Shown here: positions 35,691 to 44,585 of the stretch, piece by piece
Position numbering within the stretch: the first letter of the stretch is position 1
Layout of the letters: the number at the start of each line of letters is the position of its first letter
Origin: Fretibacter sp964410285
GTDB lineage: Bacteria; Pseudomonadota; Alphaproteobacteria; Caulobacterales; Maricaulaceae
NCBI GenBank assembly: GCA_964410285.1
Contig: CAYPFR010000003.1
Span: forward strand, 1 to 64,000
DNA: 64,000 nt
Direction of reading: 5' to 3'
Program-made: the position numbers and the translations under genes
The notes under the pieces: model-generated
Databases searched by the model: none
Told to the model about the DNA's origin: nothing
What the model saw: only the letters and a program-made list of their open reading frames with translations

Positions 35691-37226
35691 TTAGACGATC
35701 TCTTTATTGTCTAGTTTTTTGAAAAACCTTTGAGCATCAGAGACGACGGCGCTACGTTTTTCCTCATCCATCTTCGAAAGGGTTCGATAGGGCATGGCCA
35801 TGCGGGGATTACCGGAAAGTGCGTCTTGGTTTTCGATCATGAAATTCCAATAAAGATAGTTGAACGGACACGCCTTAGGGCCGTTTTTCATACTCACCTT
35901 ATAGTTACACTCCCTGCAATAATTTGACATTCGATTGATGTACGACCCGCTGGCGGCATAAGGTTTGGAGGCCAGCAGCCCGCCATCGGCAAATAAGACC
36001 ATGCCGGATACATTAGGTAGTTCGACCCATTCAAAGGCATCCGCATATACAAGGTGATACCATTCATTCACTTCATCGGGATGAAGTCCGGCGATTAAGG
36101 CAAAATTTCCTAATATCATGAGCCGCTGGATATGGTGGGCGTAGGCATTTTCGCGGGTCTCGCTCACGCATTGCTTTAGGCAGTTCATTTGCGTTTGCGC
36201 GCTCCAGTAAAAATCAGGTAAAGCACGCCCTGCCCCCAAGAAATTTTCCGACGCATATTCTGGCATTTTCAAATCATAAATACCTTTTACATACTCTCGC
36301 CATCCCAAAATCTGACGGATAAAGCCCTCTACGGAGTTGAGCGGAGCGCCGCCTTCCTGATAGGCGATTTCAGCCTTGCGGATACATTCCATTGGGCCAA
36401 GCAAACCACAGTTCAAATAAAGACCAATATGGCTATGAAACATCCATGGCTCCCCGCTGAGCATGGCATCCTGATAGGTTCCAAAATTGGCCAGGCGCGC
36501 CTTAATGAAATCATCTAATGCCGCCAGGGCCCCCTTTCGCGTGACCGCATAATGAAATGGCTCCAAATCGCCAAAATGATCAGAGAAGCGGGCTTGGACA
36601 ACTTTCATGACCTCGCGCGTCAGGGCATCGGGCGGCTGCATGAAAGGCTCGGGAATATCCAAACCGTCCTTTGCGGGAGCTCGGTTTTCCTTGTCAAAAT
36701 TCCAAGCCCCTCCAGCAGGTTTATCTGCGTCCATGAGCACATCATATTTCCGGCGAAGAGTTCTGTAAAAATACTCCATGCGAAGCTGTTTGCGGCCCTC
36801 TGCCCACTCCCGAAACTCACTTGGAGTGCACAAAAATCGATCATCAGGGTAAATCTCAACGTCGCAGGTCAGGTCTTCTTTCCACGCCTCTAGGCGTTCT
36901 CGCACGCGGTACTCTGAAGGTTGGGTGATCAGAACGCGCTCGGGGCGCAGCGCAGCAACGGCCCGCTCTAGCTCGGTTTCAAAACTTTGGCTGTTATCCG
37001 CATCATCGATTTTAACGTAGCGAATATTAAACCCATCGCCCGCAAGCTCATCGGCGAAATGGCGCATCGCGGAAAACAGGAACGCGATCTTTTTCTTATG
37101 ATGTTTGACGGCGGTGGCTTCTGCGTGCACTTCACACATGAAGACCACATCGTCTTGCTTATTGGCTTGGGCCAAAGACGAGAGATTTCTTGAGAGCTGG
37201 TCACCAAGGATAAAAATTAGGTTCAT
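35691..37226 (-). CDS. Fe-S bacterial cryptochrome/(6-4) photolyase
   Basis: 511 residues of the FeS-BCP family, represented by Agrobacterium PhrB. N-terminal Rossmann antenna domain starts LIFILGDQLS. The C-terminal FAD domain includes VEGFIRQILGWREYVKGIY and ENAYAHHIQRLMILGNFAL. Four cysteines for a [4Fe-4S] cluster, Cys349, Cys437, Cys440 and Cys453, match the PhrB ligand spacing. Repairs (6-4) photoproducts under blue light, or senses light. It fits a sunlit-water organism. Single gene, convergent with bfr. Confidence 0.93.
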   Translation of the reverse strand: MNLIFILGDQLSRNLSSLAQANKQDDVVFMCEVHAEATAVKHHKKKIAFLFSAMRHFADELAGDGFNIRYVKIDDADNSQSFETELERAVAALRPERVLITQPSEYRVRERLEAWKEDLTCDVEIYPDDRFLCTPSEFREWAEGRKQLRMEYFYRTLRRKYDVLMDADKPAGGAWNFDKENRAPAKDGLDIPEPFMQPPDALTREVMKVVQARFSDHFGDLEPFHYAVTRKGALAALDDFIKARLANFGTYQDAMLSGEPWMFHSHIGLYLNCGLLGPMECIRKAEIAYQEGGAPLNSVEGFIRQILGWREYVKGIYDLKMPEYASENFLGAGRALPDFYWSAQTQMNCLKQCVSETRENAYAHHIQRLMILGNFALIAGLHPDEVNEWYHLVYADAFEWVELPNVSGMVLFADGGLLASKPYAASGSYINRMSNYCRECNYKVSMKNGPKACPFNYLYWNFMIENQDALSGNPRMAMPYRTLSKMDEEKRSAVVSDAQRFFKKLDNKEIV

Positions 37227-37270
37227 GTGGTAATCGTCATCGCAATGTAAAAACTAGCGAGGCCAGCACT

Positions 37271-38113
37271 TCATAAGACGTCACCATCAATATCGCCCTT
37301 CATCATCTCAAGGCGGTCTTTAACCGGTTTAAGCTCAGGGTAAAGGCGGTTGGCCTCTTTATAAGCCTCATAGGCAGGTTCAGTGCGGCCTACGCGCTCA
37401 AAGATATTTCCTAAAGTCCAATGCGCATAAAACTGGCGGGGTTCCAAAATAAGCGCCTGAGTGATTTCCGAGAGCGCACGCGAAAAATCTTCTTCCTCCA
37501 GCGCTAACCTTCCAGAACGCGACCAGCCCTCCGCATAGTCCGGCGCAAGTTCGGTCACGTGATTATACATCCGGCGCGCGAGGGACTTATTTCCGCGCTT
37601 ATGGGCGGCATTACCTCGGCGCAGTAAAAGGTTCACTGAATCAGAGCCGCTATCAAGCCAGATCGCCCAAATTTCCTCGGCGATTAAATTGGCCGCTTCC
37701 TCGCCTGTGGCCGCTTGTAAACGCTCAAAGAGGGCATCGAGCTTTGCCTCACGCTCCGCGCCTTCCGGCAGACGGCTGTAATCCGGCGGCGCTACGGCCT
37801 GCGGCGAAGCTTGATCAGGAACAGCTATATCGGGAAGAGCTATATCGGGAAGGCCGGGAAAGGCACGCGGTTCGGTCAATTCGCCCTCTTGCGGAATGCC
37901 GTCATTCTCGCTTTCAAAAAGGCTATCAACTTCTCCACCATCAAGGTCCAAAGGGGCTTGCTCGATAGGGGCTTGTTCAATGGGTGGTATCTCGCCGCGC
38001 TCACGTTCAGGCAGGCTATCCTCAGGCGGCGTTTGCGACATTGAAGGCGGGGCCGTGAAAGCAAAGGCAAGGACGGCGCCGGCAAGCAGTGATCTGAGAG
38101 GTAAAATCATCAT
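37271..38113 (-). CDS. Exported TPR-repeat protein
   Basis: 280 residues from ATG 38113 (GTG 38125 is a weaker choice; no ribosome site is clear for either). Signal peptide about residues 1-27, then a proline/acid-rich linker containing short duplications (IEQAP twice; DIALP/DIAVP), a helical region, and three to four TPR units from about 150 (NLLLRRGNAAHKRGNKSLARR, ALEEEDFSRALSEITQAL, AHWTLGNIFERVGRTEPAY). Periplasmic scaffold; partner unknown. Confidence 0.82.
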   Translation of the reverse strand: MMILPLRSLLAGAVLAFAFTAPPSMSQTPPEDSLPERERGEIPPIEQAPIEQAPLDLDGGEVDSLFESENDGIPQEGELTEPRAFPGLPDIALPDIAVPDQASPQAVAPPDYSRLPEGAEREAKLDALFERLQAATGEEAANLIAEEIWAIWLDSGSDSVNLLLRRGNAAHKRGNKSLARRMYNHVTELAPDYAEGWSRSGRLALEEEDFSRALSEITQALILEPRQFYAHWTLGNIFERVGRTEPAYEAYKEANRLYPELKPVKDRLEMMKGDIDGDVL

Positions 38114-38254
38114 ATGTAAACACACTGACGCCCCCTGCCCGCGAAGGCAAGAGGCGTCGTCAGTATTTTGCCGCTTGGGGCCGCAGTATCGCTGAAACGT
38201 GACTGCGGCGTGAAACAGATGGTCGAGCCAGCTATAGCCGCAATTAGCCTTTGA

Positions 38255-38380
38255 TTAGCCTTGGCGGGCCTTAAAACGCGGGTCTGTCTTGTTGATTACA
38301 TAAAGGCGGCCCTTACGGCGCACAATCTGGCAATCGCGGTGGCGGTTTTTAAGGGAACGAAGTGAGCTGCGGACTTTCAT
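38255..38380 (-). CDS. rpmJ: 50S ribosomal protein L36
   Basis: 41 residues translated from the reverse strand: starts MKVRSSLRSLKNRHRDCQ, continues with VRRKGRLYVINKTDPRF and ends KARQG. This is the zinc-free, 41-residue L36 form typical of alphaproteobacteria, part of the large ribosomal subunit. It stands alone between the TPR gene and the Sel1 remnant. Confidence 0.97.
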   Translation of the reverse strand: MKVRSSLRSLKNRHRDCQIVRRKGRLYVINKTDPRFKARQG

Positions 38381-38484
38381 GATCTGCGCTTTCTAATCAA
38401 TTGAATCAGGAAGGGCGCGTATAAGTCTGCCTGCCCCCCAAGTCAACAGAGTTTTTGACGCCCGAGCCGTGCACTCGCGCCGCA

Positions 38485-39313
38485 TTATTTCCCGCTAAGG
38501 CGGGCGATTTGAGCCGAGGCGGGGGCATAGCCATTGTGAGCTGCTTTTTGGTACCACTCAAGCGCTTTGGCTTCATCCTTGGGCAGCCCCCAGCCCCTTT
38601 CGCTCAGCACGCCAAGGCCGTATTGCGCCGCCGGGTCAGGCACTTGGGCGGCCGCGCGGTAAAGGCTGACCGCCTTGTCATAATCTTTCGCCGTGCCCAG
38701 CCCCTTTGCATACATATTGGCGAGTAAGGTTTGCGCCTCATAAAAATCTTGCGCCGCAGATTTTTCATACCATAGGACCGCCTCATCAAAATCCTGCGGC
38801 ACGCCGCGGCCTTGTTCATAAAGCTCCCCAAGGCGCAGAGTTGTAAAAATGCCCAAGACGCGCTTGCCCGTTTTTATCGCCCTGCTCTGCTGCTTGGCGA
38901 GAATATTTCACCGCCATTGCAAGATCAGCAGGCACGCCCTTCCCATGCTAATAGATAGAGGAAAGCCGGTTCTGCGCTGCGCTATCTCCAAGCTCTGCGG
39001 CGCGGGTTAGCCAGCGAAGGCCTTCTTCAATATCTTTTGGTATGCCTTTACCGCACATATAAATCGTGGCGAGTAAATTATGCGCAGGAATATCGCCCTG
39101 CTCAGCAGCTAGTTTCAGCCATTTGATGGCCTTTGGCGGATCTTGATGCTTGCGCTCATCCCCCAGCCCGTAAAGATAAACTTCGGCAAGCTGGGTCTGC
39201 GCGGTGATGTCGCCGGAATTAGCCGCTTTTTCCAAGCCCTCCATCGGCCCAGCACTGGAGCACCCCGCAAAAAGCGCGCTTAAAAGCAAGGCCGCTATCG
39301 TCTTATATCTCAT
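38485..39313 (-). pseudogene. Sel1-repeat lipoprotein, broken by a TAG and a frame change
   Basis: From ATG 39313 the frame gives a lipoprotein signal (LFAGC) and three Sel1 repeats (AAEQGDIPAHNLLATIYMCGKGIP and similar), then TAG at 38948-38950, exactly inside a repeat (SSIY-stop-HGKGVP). The same frame continues with a good repeat (AVKYSRQAAEQGDKNGQARLG) up to about 38860, where the repeat pattern passes to another frame (RLGELYEQGRGVPQD) and runs to 38485. One nonsense codon plus one frameshift or partial-repeat deletion indicates a decayed gene. Sel1 proteins act in protein-protein contacts. Confidence 0.82.
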
Positions 39314-39513
39314 GATCTGTCCCCGATTTCCGTGTATTACGCATGATAAATCTGAAACGTAGCGGCGGGACTGTCAAATTAAAGCCTTGAAATATATTTT
39401 ACTATCCTAGCTATCGCCTCCAAGGAATCACGCTTGAGGGAATCGCTTAGGGCTTTTAGTTTGGGAACGGACACGACCCAGATAAGAGACCCGACATTCC
39501 CAAAAAAAGCACA

Positions 39514-40215
39514 ATCAGGATCAAGGAAACCGATCTTTATCCGCCGATAAAGGCCTATTTTGAAGGGCGGGGCTATCAGGTAAAGGGCGAGGTCGGCGCG
39601 GCGGATATTGTCGCCATCCCGCGCGCCGCCCCCGATGACGGAGAGCCGATCATTGCCGAGCTTAAAACCAGCTTTTCCCTATCCCTTTTTCATCAGGCGA
39701 TTAACCGGCAATCCATGACAGATCAGGTCTATATCGCCGTACCGCGTAAAACGGGCAAAGCGGCCATGACTGCGATACGCAAGAATAAGATGCTCTGCCG
39801 CCGTCTGGGTCTTGGGCTTATGACGGTGCGGATGGCCACGGGTCAAGTTGATGTGCACTGCGAGCCTGCCCCGTTTACCCCGCGCAAGATCAAGGCCCGC
39901 AAAGAAAAGCTGCGGCGGGAATTTGGCTCTCGCCACGGCGATCCCAATCTTGGCGGTATGACCAGCGCGGGACTGATGACCTCTTACCGGCAGGGGGCTT
40001 TACGCTGTGCCAAAGTTTTGCACAATGAAGGCGCGTGCAAAGGGTCTTATGTCGCCAAAATGGCCGGATTTGAGAAAGCCACCGCCTTAATGGCGGCCAA
40101 TCACTATGGCTGGTTCGAGAAGGTAGAGCGCGGGGTTTACGGCCTCACGCGGGAGGGGGCGAAGGCCTTATCGGAGAATGCCGCCTTGGTCGCCTCCATG
40201 ATGGGAAATGATTAG
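39514..40215 (+). CDS. DUF2161 protein (PD-(D/E)XK nuclease-like), no canonical start
   Basis: The domain plainly begins upstream of the first ATG (39715): IKETDLYPPIKAYFEGRGYQ, VKGEVGAADIVAIP and IIAELKTSFSLSLFHQAINR carry the likely nuclease core (D in AADIVA, E-x-K in AELK). The C-terminal winged-helix part is SYRQGALRCAKVL, GWFEKVERGVYGLT. Family members usually start right at the KETDLY segment, but here only ATC (39514) or ATT (39496) occur there; the frame is open from 39460. A one-base slip in the A7 tract at 39502-39508 would join a TTG at 39461. DNA-related function is inferred from the fold only. Confidence 0.78.
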   Translation: MRIKETDLYPPIKAYFEGRGYQVKGEVGAADIVAIPRAAPDDGEPIIAELKTSFSLSLFHQAINRQSMTDQVYIAVPRKTGKAAMTAIRKNKMLCRRLGLGLMTVRMATGQVDVHCEPAPFTPRKIKARKEKLRREFGSRHGDPNLGGMTSAGLMTSYRQGALRCAKVLHNEGACKGSYVAKMAGFEKATALMAANHYGWFEKVERGVYGLTREGAKALSENAALVASMMGND

Positions 40216-40302
40216 GCGTTAAGCAGGCCCTAGCAGCGGGCCGCCAGCGTTTTAACTGCGCCGCCATCTATGAGGCCCCATTTAAATCTGTTAGGTGAAA
40301 TT

Positions 40303-41619
40303 ATGAGGATTCGGTTTCTTAAATTTATAGCGTCGGCGGCTCTGGCCGCGGCGCCTGCCTGCGCGAGCACGACCCCGACACCTGCCTTAGCATCAGCCGC
40401 CTCGCAAATTACTGCAAACGTGATTACCGCCGCCGTTATTCCCGTCCCGCGCCTTAAGCCTGCCTATGTATCTGCCGCGGAAAAGCAGAAAAAATTTGAC
40501 GCTTGGAAAGCCGATTTCACAGAGCGCGCGATTGCCAAAGGCTACCCCGCGCAGCTTGTGCGCAGCGTCATCGCCCCAACTAAAATCAATGAGTTGGCCC
40601 TAGAGCGCGACAAGACGCAGCCCGAATTTACCAGCCCGATCTGGTCTTACGTTGATAAAACTACCTCCGCCGCCCGGCTAGAAGGCGGCGCAAAGGCTCT
40701 TCGGGAAAATGACGCTGTCTTTCGCGCCGTCGAAGGCCGCTACCGCGTCAGCCCACATATCTTAACCGCGATTTGGGGCCTTGAGACCAGCTATGGCCGG
40801 ATTCAGGGCCGTCACGACATACCGAGCGCGCTGGCGACCTTTGCATTTAAGGGTCGGCGCACAGCATTTGGCGAAGAACAGCTGTTTGCCGTTCTCGACA
40901 TCCTGCGCAGCGGCGCAGTTTCGCGCGATCAGCTTGTCGGCTCTTGGGCGGGCGCCATGGGCAATACGCAATTTATCCCCACGACCTTTCGTGATTATGC
41001 CATTGATTTTGATGGCGACGGACGAAAAGATCTATGGAAATCCGAAGCTGACGCATTGGGCTCAGCGGCCAACTATCTCTCCCGCTTTGGCTGGGAATAT
41101 GGCCTGCCGAGCTTTGCCGAGGTTCGCCTGCCAAGCGGTTTTGATTACGCACTCGCCGATGGCAGCGCGCGGTCAGTAGCGGATTGGCAAGCCCGAGGTA
41201 TTACGCCAATCAATGGCCAAAAATGGAGCGGGCAAGCTTTGCCAATGCAAGCCAAATTAATCATACCCGCAGGGGCGCGCGGGCCCGCCATTCTGACTTT
41301 CAAAAATTTTGATGTTATCAAGCGGTATAATAATTCCACCAGCTACGCGCTGGGCATTTCAATGCTCGCAGAGGCGCTGGCGGGACGCCCAACGTTAAAA
41401 ACACCCTGGCCCAAATCAGACAAGCGCGTGGCCTTTAAGGACCTCATTCGTATGCAGAAAAAACTCACCGCGCTTGGCTATGACACAGGCGGGGCGGACG
41501 GAATTATCGGACCGAAAACGCGGCGCGCGATTCAAAATTGGCAAAGCGCGAATGGTTTGCCTGCTGATGGTTACATTGAACAAAACATGTTTAAAAAAAT
41601 AATGATTTCAGAACGTTAA
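40303..41619 (+). CDS. Lytic murein transglycosylase (MltB family) with peptidoglycan-binding domain
   Basis: 438 residues from ATG 40303 (AGGTG upstream). Signal peptide about 1-21. The MltB-type catalytic domain contains the catalytic Glu161 in WGLETSYGRIQGR, then LVGSWAGAMGNTQFIPTTF and DFDGDGRKDLW. A C-terminal PG_binding_1 domain (about 380-438) reads LIRMQKKLTALGYDTGGADGI. Cleaves glycan strands to 1,6-anhydro-muropeptides in the periplasm during wall growth and recycling. Confidence 0.94.
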   Translation: MRIRFLKFIASAALAAAPACASTTPTPALASAASQITANVITAAVIPVPRLKPAYVSAAEKQKKFDAWKADFTERAIAKGYPAQLVRSVIAPTKINELALERDKTQPEFTSPIWSYVDKTTSAARLEGGAKALRENDAVFRAVEGRYRVSPHILTAIWGLETSYGRIQGRHDIPSALATFAFKGRRTAFGEEQLFAVLDILRSGAVSRDQLVGSWAGAMGNTQFIPTTFRDYAIDFDGDGRKDLWKSEADALGSAANYLSRFGWEYGLPSFAEVRLPSGFDYALADGSARSVADWQARGITPINGQKWSGQALPMQAKLIIPAGARGPAILTFKNFDVIKRYNNSTSYALGISMLAEALAGRPTLKTPWPKSDKRVAFKDLIRMQKKLTALGYDTGGADGIIGPKTRRAIQNWQSANGLPADGYIEQNMFKKIMISER

Positions 41620-41662
41620 AAATGTTTTCTTAACCGCAGTATAGCGCCGCGAATATCTGATA

Positions 41663-42208
41663 TTACGCCCGCGCCAAAAACGGATAGCTAGCTTCCACTG
41701 CGTAGGTATTCATCCCGCCATTGGTTTTTTGCCAACTGGAAATCAGCTCCATTTCATCAACTAAAAACGGCTTTGTATTAAAGCGGGAGGTGCGCGTTTC
41801 AAAGGCAATCACCCGCTCTGCAGGTGTGTGCTTGAGGTAAGCCAGCGTCACATGCGGCATATATTTGCGTTTCTCCAGTGTTAGCCCGGCGCGCCGCGCG
41901 GCGTTCTTGCATTTTTCGTGTAGCGCCATAAGCCCGTCATTTTTCTTCACCCCAAGCCATATCGCGCGCGGTTCACTGCTGCCAAAATGGCCGGAGCCTT
42001 CGAGTTGCAATGTTAGGGATTTTTGCTTTATCTGCGCCAGTTCATCATCAAGCATTTCGGCCTGATCAAGCGACACATCGCCGTAAAATGCAGTAGTGAT
42101 ATGCAGCTTGCTTTCCTCTACCCAGCGCGCGCCAGCCACGCCCCTTTGCACGCGTACAATGTCACGCACGATATCGGGGTGGAGCCTAAGCGCGGAAAAC
42201 AGCCGCAT
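41663..42208 (-). CDS. thpR: RNA 2',3'-cyclic phosphodiesterase (LigT/ThpR)
   Basis: 181 residues of the 2H phosphoesterase superfamily. Two H-x-T motifs, KLHITTAFYG (about 34-43) and YMPHVTLAYL (about 117-126), form the active site. Hydrolyses 2',3'-cyclic phosphate ends of RNA in the cytoplasm. It begins 3 bp after the aldo/keto reductase stop on the same strand, so the two genes form an operon. Confidence 0.93.
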   Translation of the reverse strand: MRLFSALRLHPDIVRDIVRVQRGVAGARWVEESKLHITTAFYGDVSLDQAEMLDDELAQIKQKSLTLQLEGSGHFGSSEPRAIWLGVKKNDGLMALHEKCKNAARRAGLTLEKRKYMPHVTLAYLKHTPAERVIAFETRTSRFNTKPFLVDEMELISSWQKTNGGMNTYAVEASYPFLARA

Positions 42209-42211
42209 GGA

Positions 42212-43261
42212 TCAGCAAACGGGAGAGCGAAAACGTTTATGAATTTCGCTTGCCGCTTTTTCCATCTCCCGAGTCCATTCGATATTATGGGCGTCAATAT
42301 TTTCTTTAAGCTGCGCAACCGAGGTCGCACCAATAATATTTGAGGTCACAAATTCGCGGCTATGGGTGAATTTATGCGCAAATTGCGTGGGCGTAAGGCC
42401 CAAATCCCGCGCCGCTTCATTACAAGCTTTGATCGCTTCGCCCCCGCCAGGCCCAGAATAACGGCCCAAAAATTCGGGAAAAAGCGCCTTACGGGATTTC
42501 GCGGGCACATCCCCGCCGTCATATTTCCCCGTCAAATTCCCCATGCCAAGGATCGAATATGGCAAAAGTCCCACATCCTCTCGCATAGCAATCTCGGCAA
42601 GCTCATAGTCAAAACGCCGTGCCACCAGACTGTAGACATTTTGAATCGAGGCAATGCGCGGCAGGTTCTGTGTTTTGGAAAGCTCGAGGAACTTCATCGT
42701 GCCCCATGCGCTTTCATTGGAGACCCCGATATGGCGGATATTTCCCTTCTCTATGTGGCGCGACAGCGCCCCGAGGATATCGGCGAGGGGCACCATCTCA
42801 TCAGCGTCATAATCATGATAGCTATGAAACCCAAAACTCGCGAGCGCGCGATCTTTCCAATGCAGTTGATAAAGGTCAATGTAGTCCGTTTGCAGGCGGC
42901 GAAGCGAATTTTCAACGGCCTCATCTATCTGCGCGGGGGTGTGGCGAGTTTCATCTACGTTGCCGCCGCGGCACCACGTCATGCCCGAACGGCCCGTTAC
43001 CTTAGTTGCTAGGTAGAAATCATCCCGCCGCCCACGTGCCTGTATCCAAGAGCCGATATAGCTCTCTGTGCGGCCCTGTGTTTCGGCGCGCCCCGGCACA
43101 GGATACATTTCAGCGGTATCAATGAAATTAATGCCTGCGCCGATTGCGTAATCAAGCTGCGCATGGGCCTCTGCTTCTGAATTTTGTTGTCCCCACGTCA
43201 TCGTGCCAAGACATATCGAAGTGACCTGATCACCCGTGCGGCCAAGCTGCCTTTTTTCCAT
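42212..43261 (-). CDS. Aldo/keto reductase (Tas-like)
   Basis: 349 residues from ATG 43261, with an AAGGGGG ribosome site. NADPH-dependent TIM-barrel reductase: RQLGRTGDQVTSICLGTMTWG at the start, catalytic Asp and Tyr in FIDTAEMYP, Lys in LATKVTG, His in LYQLHWKD, and the cofactor-binding ITSNIIGATS near the end. The long NADP loop and PGRAETQGRTES match the Tas/YajO branch. Substrate unknown, generally carbonyls. Divergent from the Bax-inhibitor-1 gene. Confidence 0.93.
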   Translation of the reverse strand: MEKRQLGRTGDQVTSICLGTMTWGQQNSEAEAHAQLDYAIGAGINFIDTAEMYPVPGRAETQGRTESYIGSWIQARGRRDDFYLATKVTGRSGMTWCRGGNVDETRHTPAQIDEAVENSLRRLQTDYIDLYQLHWKDRALASFGFHSYHDYDADEMVPLADILGALSRHIEKGNIRHIGVSNESAWGTMKFLELSKTQNLPRIASIQNVYSLVARRFDYELAEIAMREDVGLLPYSILGMGNLTGKYDGGDVPAKSRKALFPEFLGRYSGPGGGEAIKACNEAARDLGLTPTQFAHKFTHSREFVTSNIIGATSVAQLKENIDAHNIEWTREMEKAASEIHKRFRSPVC

Positions 43262-43305
43262 GAGAACCCCCTTAAAATAAACGTGCAAAATAACTTTAGA
43301 AAATT

Positions 43306-43333
43306 TTGTAATTTGTAAAAAGTGCACTATATA
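43306..43333 (+). promoter_or_regulatory. Probable sigma70 promoter of the Bax inhibitor-1 gene
   Basis: TTGTAA (43306-43311), a 16-bp spacer and TATATA (43328-43333) lie 48 bp before ATG 43381. An alternative -35 copy, TTGTAA at 43313-43318, is too close for it. A GTGCA/TGCAC inverted repeat (about 43283-43287 and 43322-43326) brackets the region and may bind a regulator. Confidence 0.45.
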
Positions 43334-43380
43334 GGGGTTAAGAGCCGTTACAACGGAAATGCCTTTAAAGGAGCGATTTT

Positions 43381-44109
43381 ATGAACCAGTTTAACAATAC
43401 AGTCGGAAATTCGGCGCAGGTCGACCTCGGCCTCAAAAATTTCATGCTTGGCACTTACCGCTATATGGCCGCCGCAATGGCCGTCACGGCGGGTGTCGCC
43501 TATTTTGGAGGTCAAGCAATTTCCTCAAACCCGCAGCTTCTGGGTATGATTCGCAATCCGGTCATTTTGATCGGCTTTATGATTGCAATTCCTTTTCTAT
43601 TTGCAGGTGTCGGTAGAAAACTTCCGACAATGAGCCTTGGCGGCGTTCAAACCTTCCTCTTTGGTTTTGCGGCCTTCATGGGCGTATTTATGTCCGCCGT
43701 GGCGGCTTTCGTGCCCGGATTAATCATCGCGAAAATTTTCTTCATGACAGTTGCCATGTTCGCCGCGCTTAGCCTCTTTGGATATTCAACAGAGCGTAAC
43801 CTCTCGACCTATATCAAATACGCAGCGGCGGCCTTTCTTGCCTACATTTTGTTGGCGGTTGTCGGTATGTTTGTTCCGGCAATCAGTCCCTTCGCAGGCG
43901 GCGTCTTCGGAACGGTTGTTCTGATTATCGCGCTTTTGGCAATTGCTTTTATCACCGCATGGGAAACACAGATGCTAAAGCGGGTGTATTACGGCAACGC
44001 AGGTAATGCCGCGATGGAAGGTAAACTGTCCGCCTACGGAGCCGCGAGTTTGCTACTGGCCTTTATCAATATGTTCCAGATACTGCTAAGCCTTTTTGGC
44101 CGCGAATAG
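43381..44109 (+). CDS. Bax inhibitor-1 / YccA family membrane protein
   Basis: 242 residues, seven hydrophobic helices covering nearly the whole chain. The signature FITAWETQMLKRVYYG lies near the C-terminus and MAAAMAVTAGVAYFGG near the start. Family members are inner-membrane proteins, some acting as pH-sensitive Ca2+ leak channels or FtsH modulators. AAAGGAG precedes the ATG and a strong terminator follows the gene, so it is monocistronic. Confidence 0.94.
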   Translation: MNQFNNTVGNSAQVDLGLKNFMLGTYRYMAAAMAVTAGVAYFGGQAISSNPQLLGMIRNPVILIGFMIAIPFLFAGVGRKLPTMSLGGVQTFLFGFAAFMGVFMSAVAAFVPGLIIAKIFFMTVAMFAALSLFGYSTERNLSTYIKYAAAAFLAYILLAVVGMFVPAISPFAGGVFGTVVLIIALLAIAFITAWETQMLKRVYYGNAGNAAMEGKLSAYGAASLLLAFINMFQILLSLFGRE

Positions 44110-44131
44110 GCAACGGGCCACATAAAATTAG

Positions 44132-44163
44132 AACCCCGCAGCGTCTGCTCGCGGGGTTTTTTA
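44132..44163 (+). terminator. Rho-independent terminator after Bax inhibitor-1 gene
   Basis: AACCCCGC (44132-44139) pairs with GCGGGGTT (44151-44158) across an 11-nt loop and is followed by a run of six T from 44157. It lies 23 bp after the stop codon. Confidence 0.9.
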
Positions 44164-44189
44164 TTGCCTTAACCTATAACGATGCTCAC

Positions 44190-44585
44190 CTAATCCGCGA
44201 CTCGAAACCGTTGCCGATCAAAAACGCGCAGCACAGTTTTGAGGTCATGTCCGCGTTTCAAAATAAGGCCGCCCTGCGCAATCACGCTATATTGGCCTTG
44301 TTTGGCCTTTAGGGCCGGAGTCTTTTCAATACGATAGAGCGCATGTTCGCTAGCGCGGCGGTAGACTGAGAAAATAGCGCGGTCCTTTAGAAAATCCATG
44401 GCGTAATCCTTCCAGTCCCCTTGGCTGACCATCTGGCCATAGACATTGAGGATCAAAGCCAGTTCCGTGCGGTGAAACGCGACTTGGGAGGGCGGGCGCA
44501 GTTGGCCCGACGTAAGACGCGCGGCCCCTTTATCCGAGCTTTGAGGTTTGGTGTTTGGCTTAAAGGGCAGTATTTTTGAACGCAT
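44190..44585 (-). CDS. DUF2794 family protein
   Basis: 131 residues from ATG 44585 (the longer TTG start at 44618 is less likely). QVAFHRTELALILNVYGQMV, WKDYAMDFLKDRAIFSVYRRASEHALYRIEKTP and the terminal LKTVLRVFDRQ fit the alphaproteobacterial DUF2794 family. No signal peptide or membrane segment, so it is cytosolic. Function unknown. It is preceded by 455 bp without a recognisable gene. Confidence 0.9.
   Translation of the reverse strand: MRSKILPFKPNTKPQSSDKGAARLTSGQLRPPSQVAFHRTELALILNVYGQMVSQGDWKDYAMDFLKDRAIFSVYRRASEHALYRIEKTPALKAKQGQYSVIAQGGLILKRGHDLKTVLRVFDRQRFRVAD

Noticed and set aside
33960..38950. Idea that TAG is recoded in this organism
   Set aside because: TAG is the ordinary terminal stop of several intact genes in the window, so the two internal TAGs are better explained by mutation or error.
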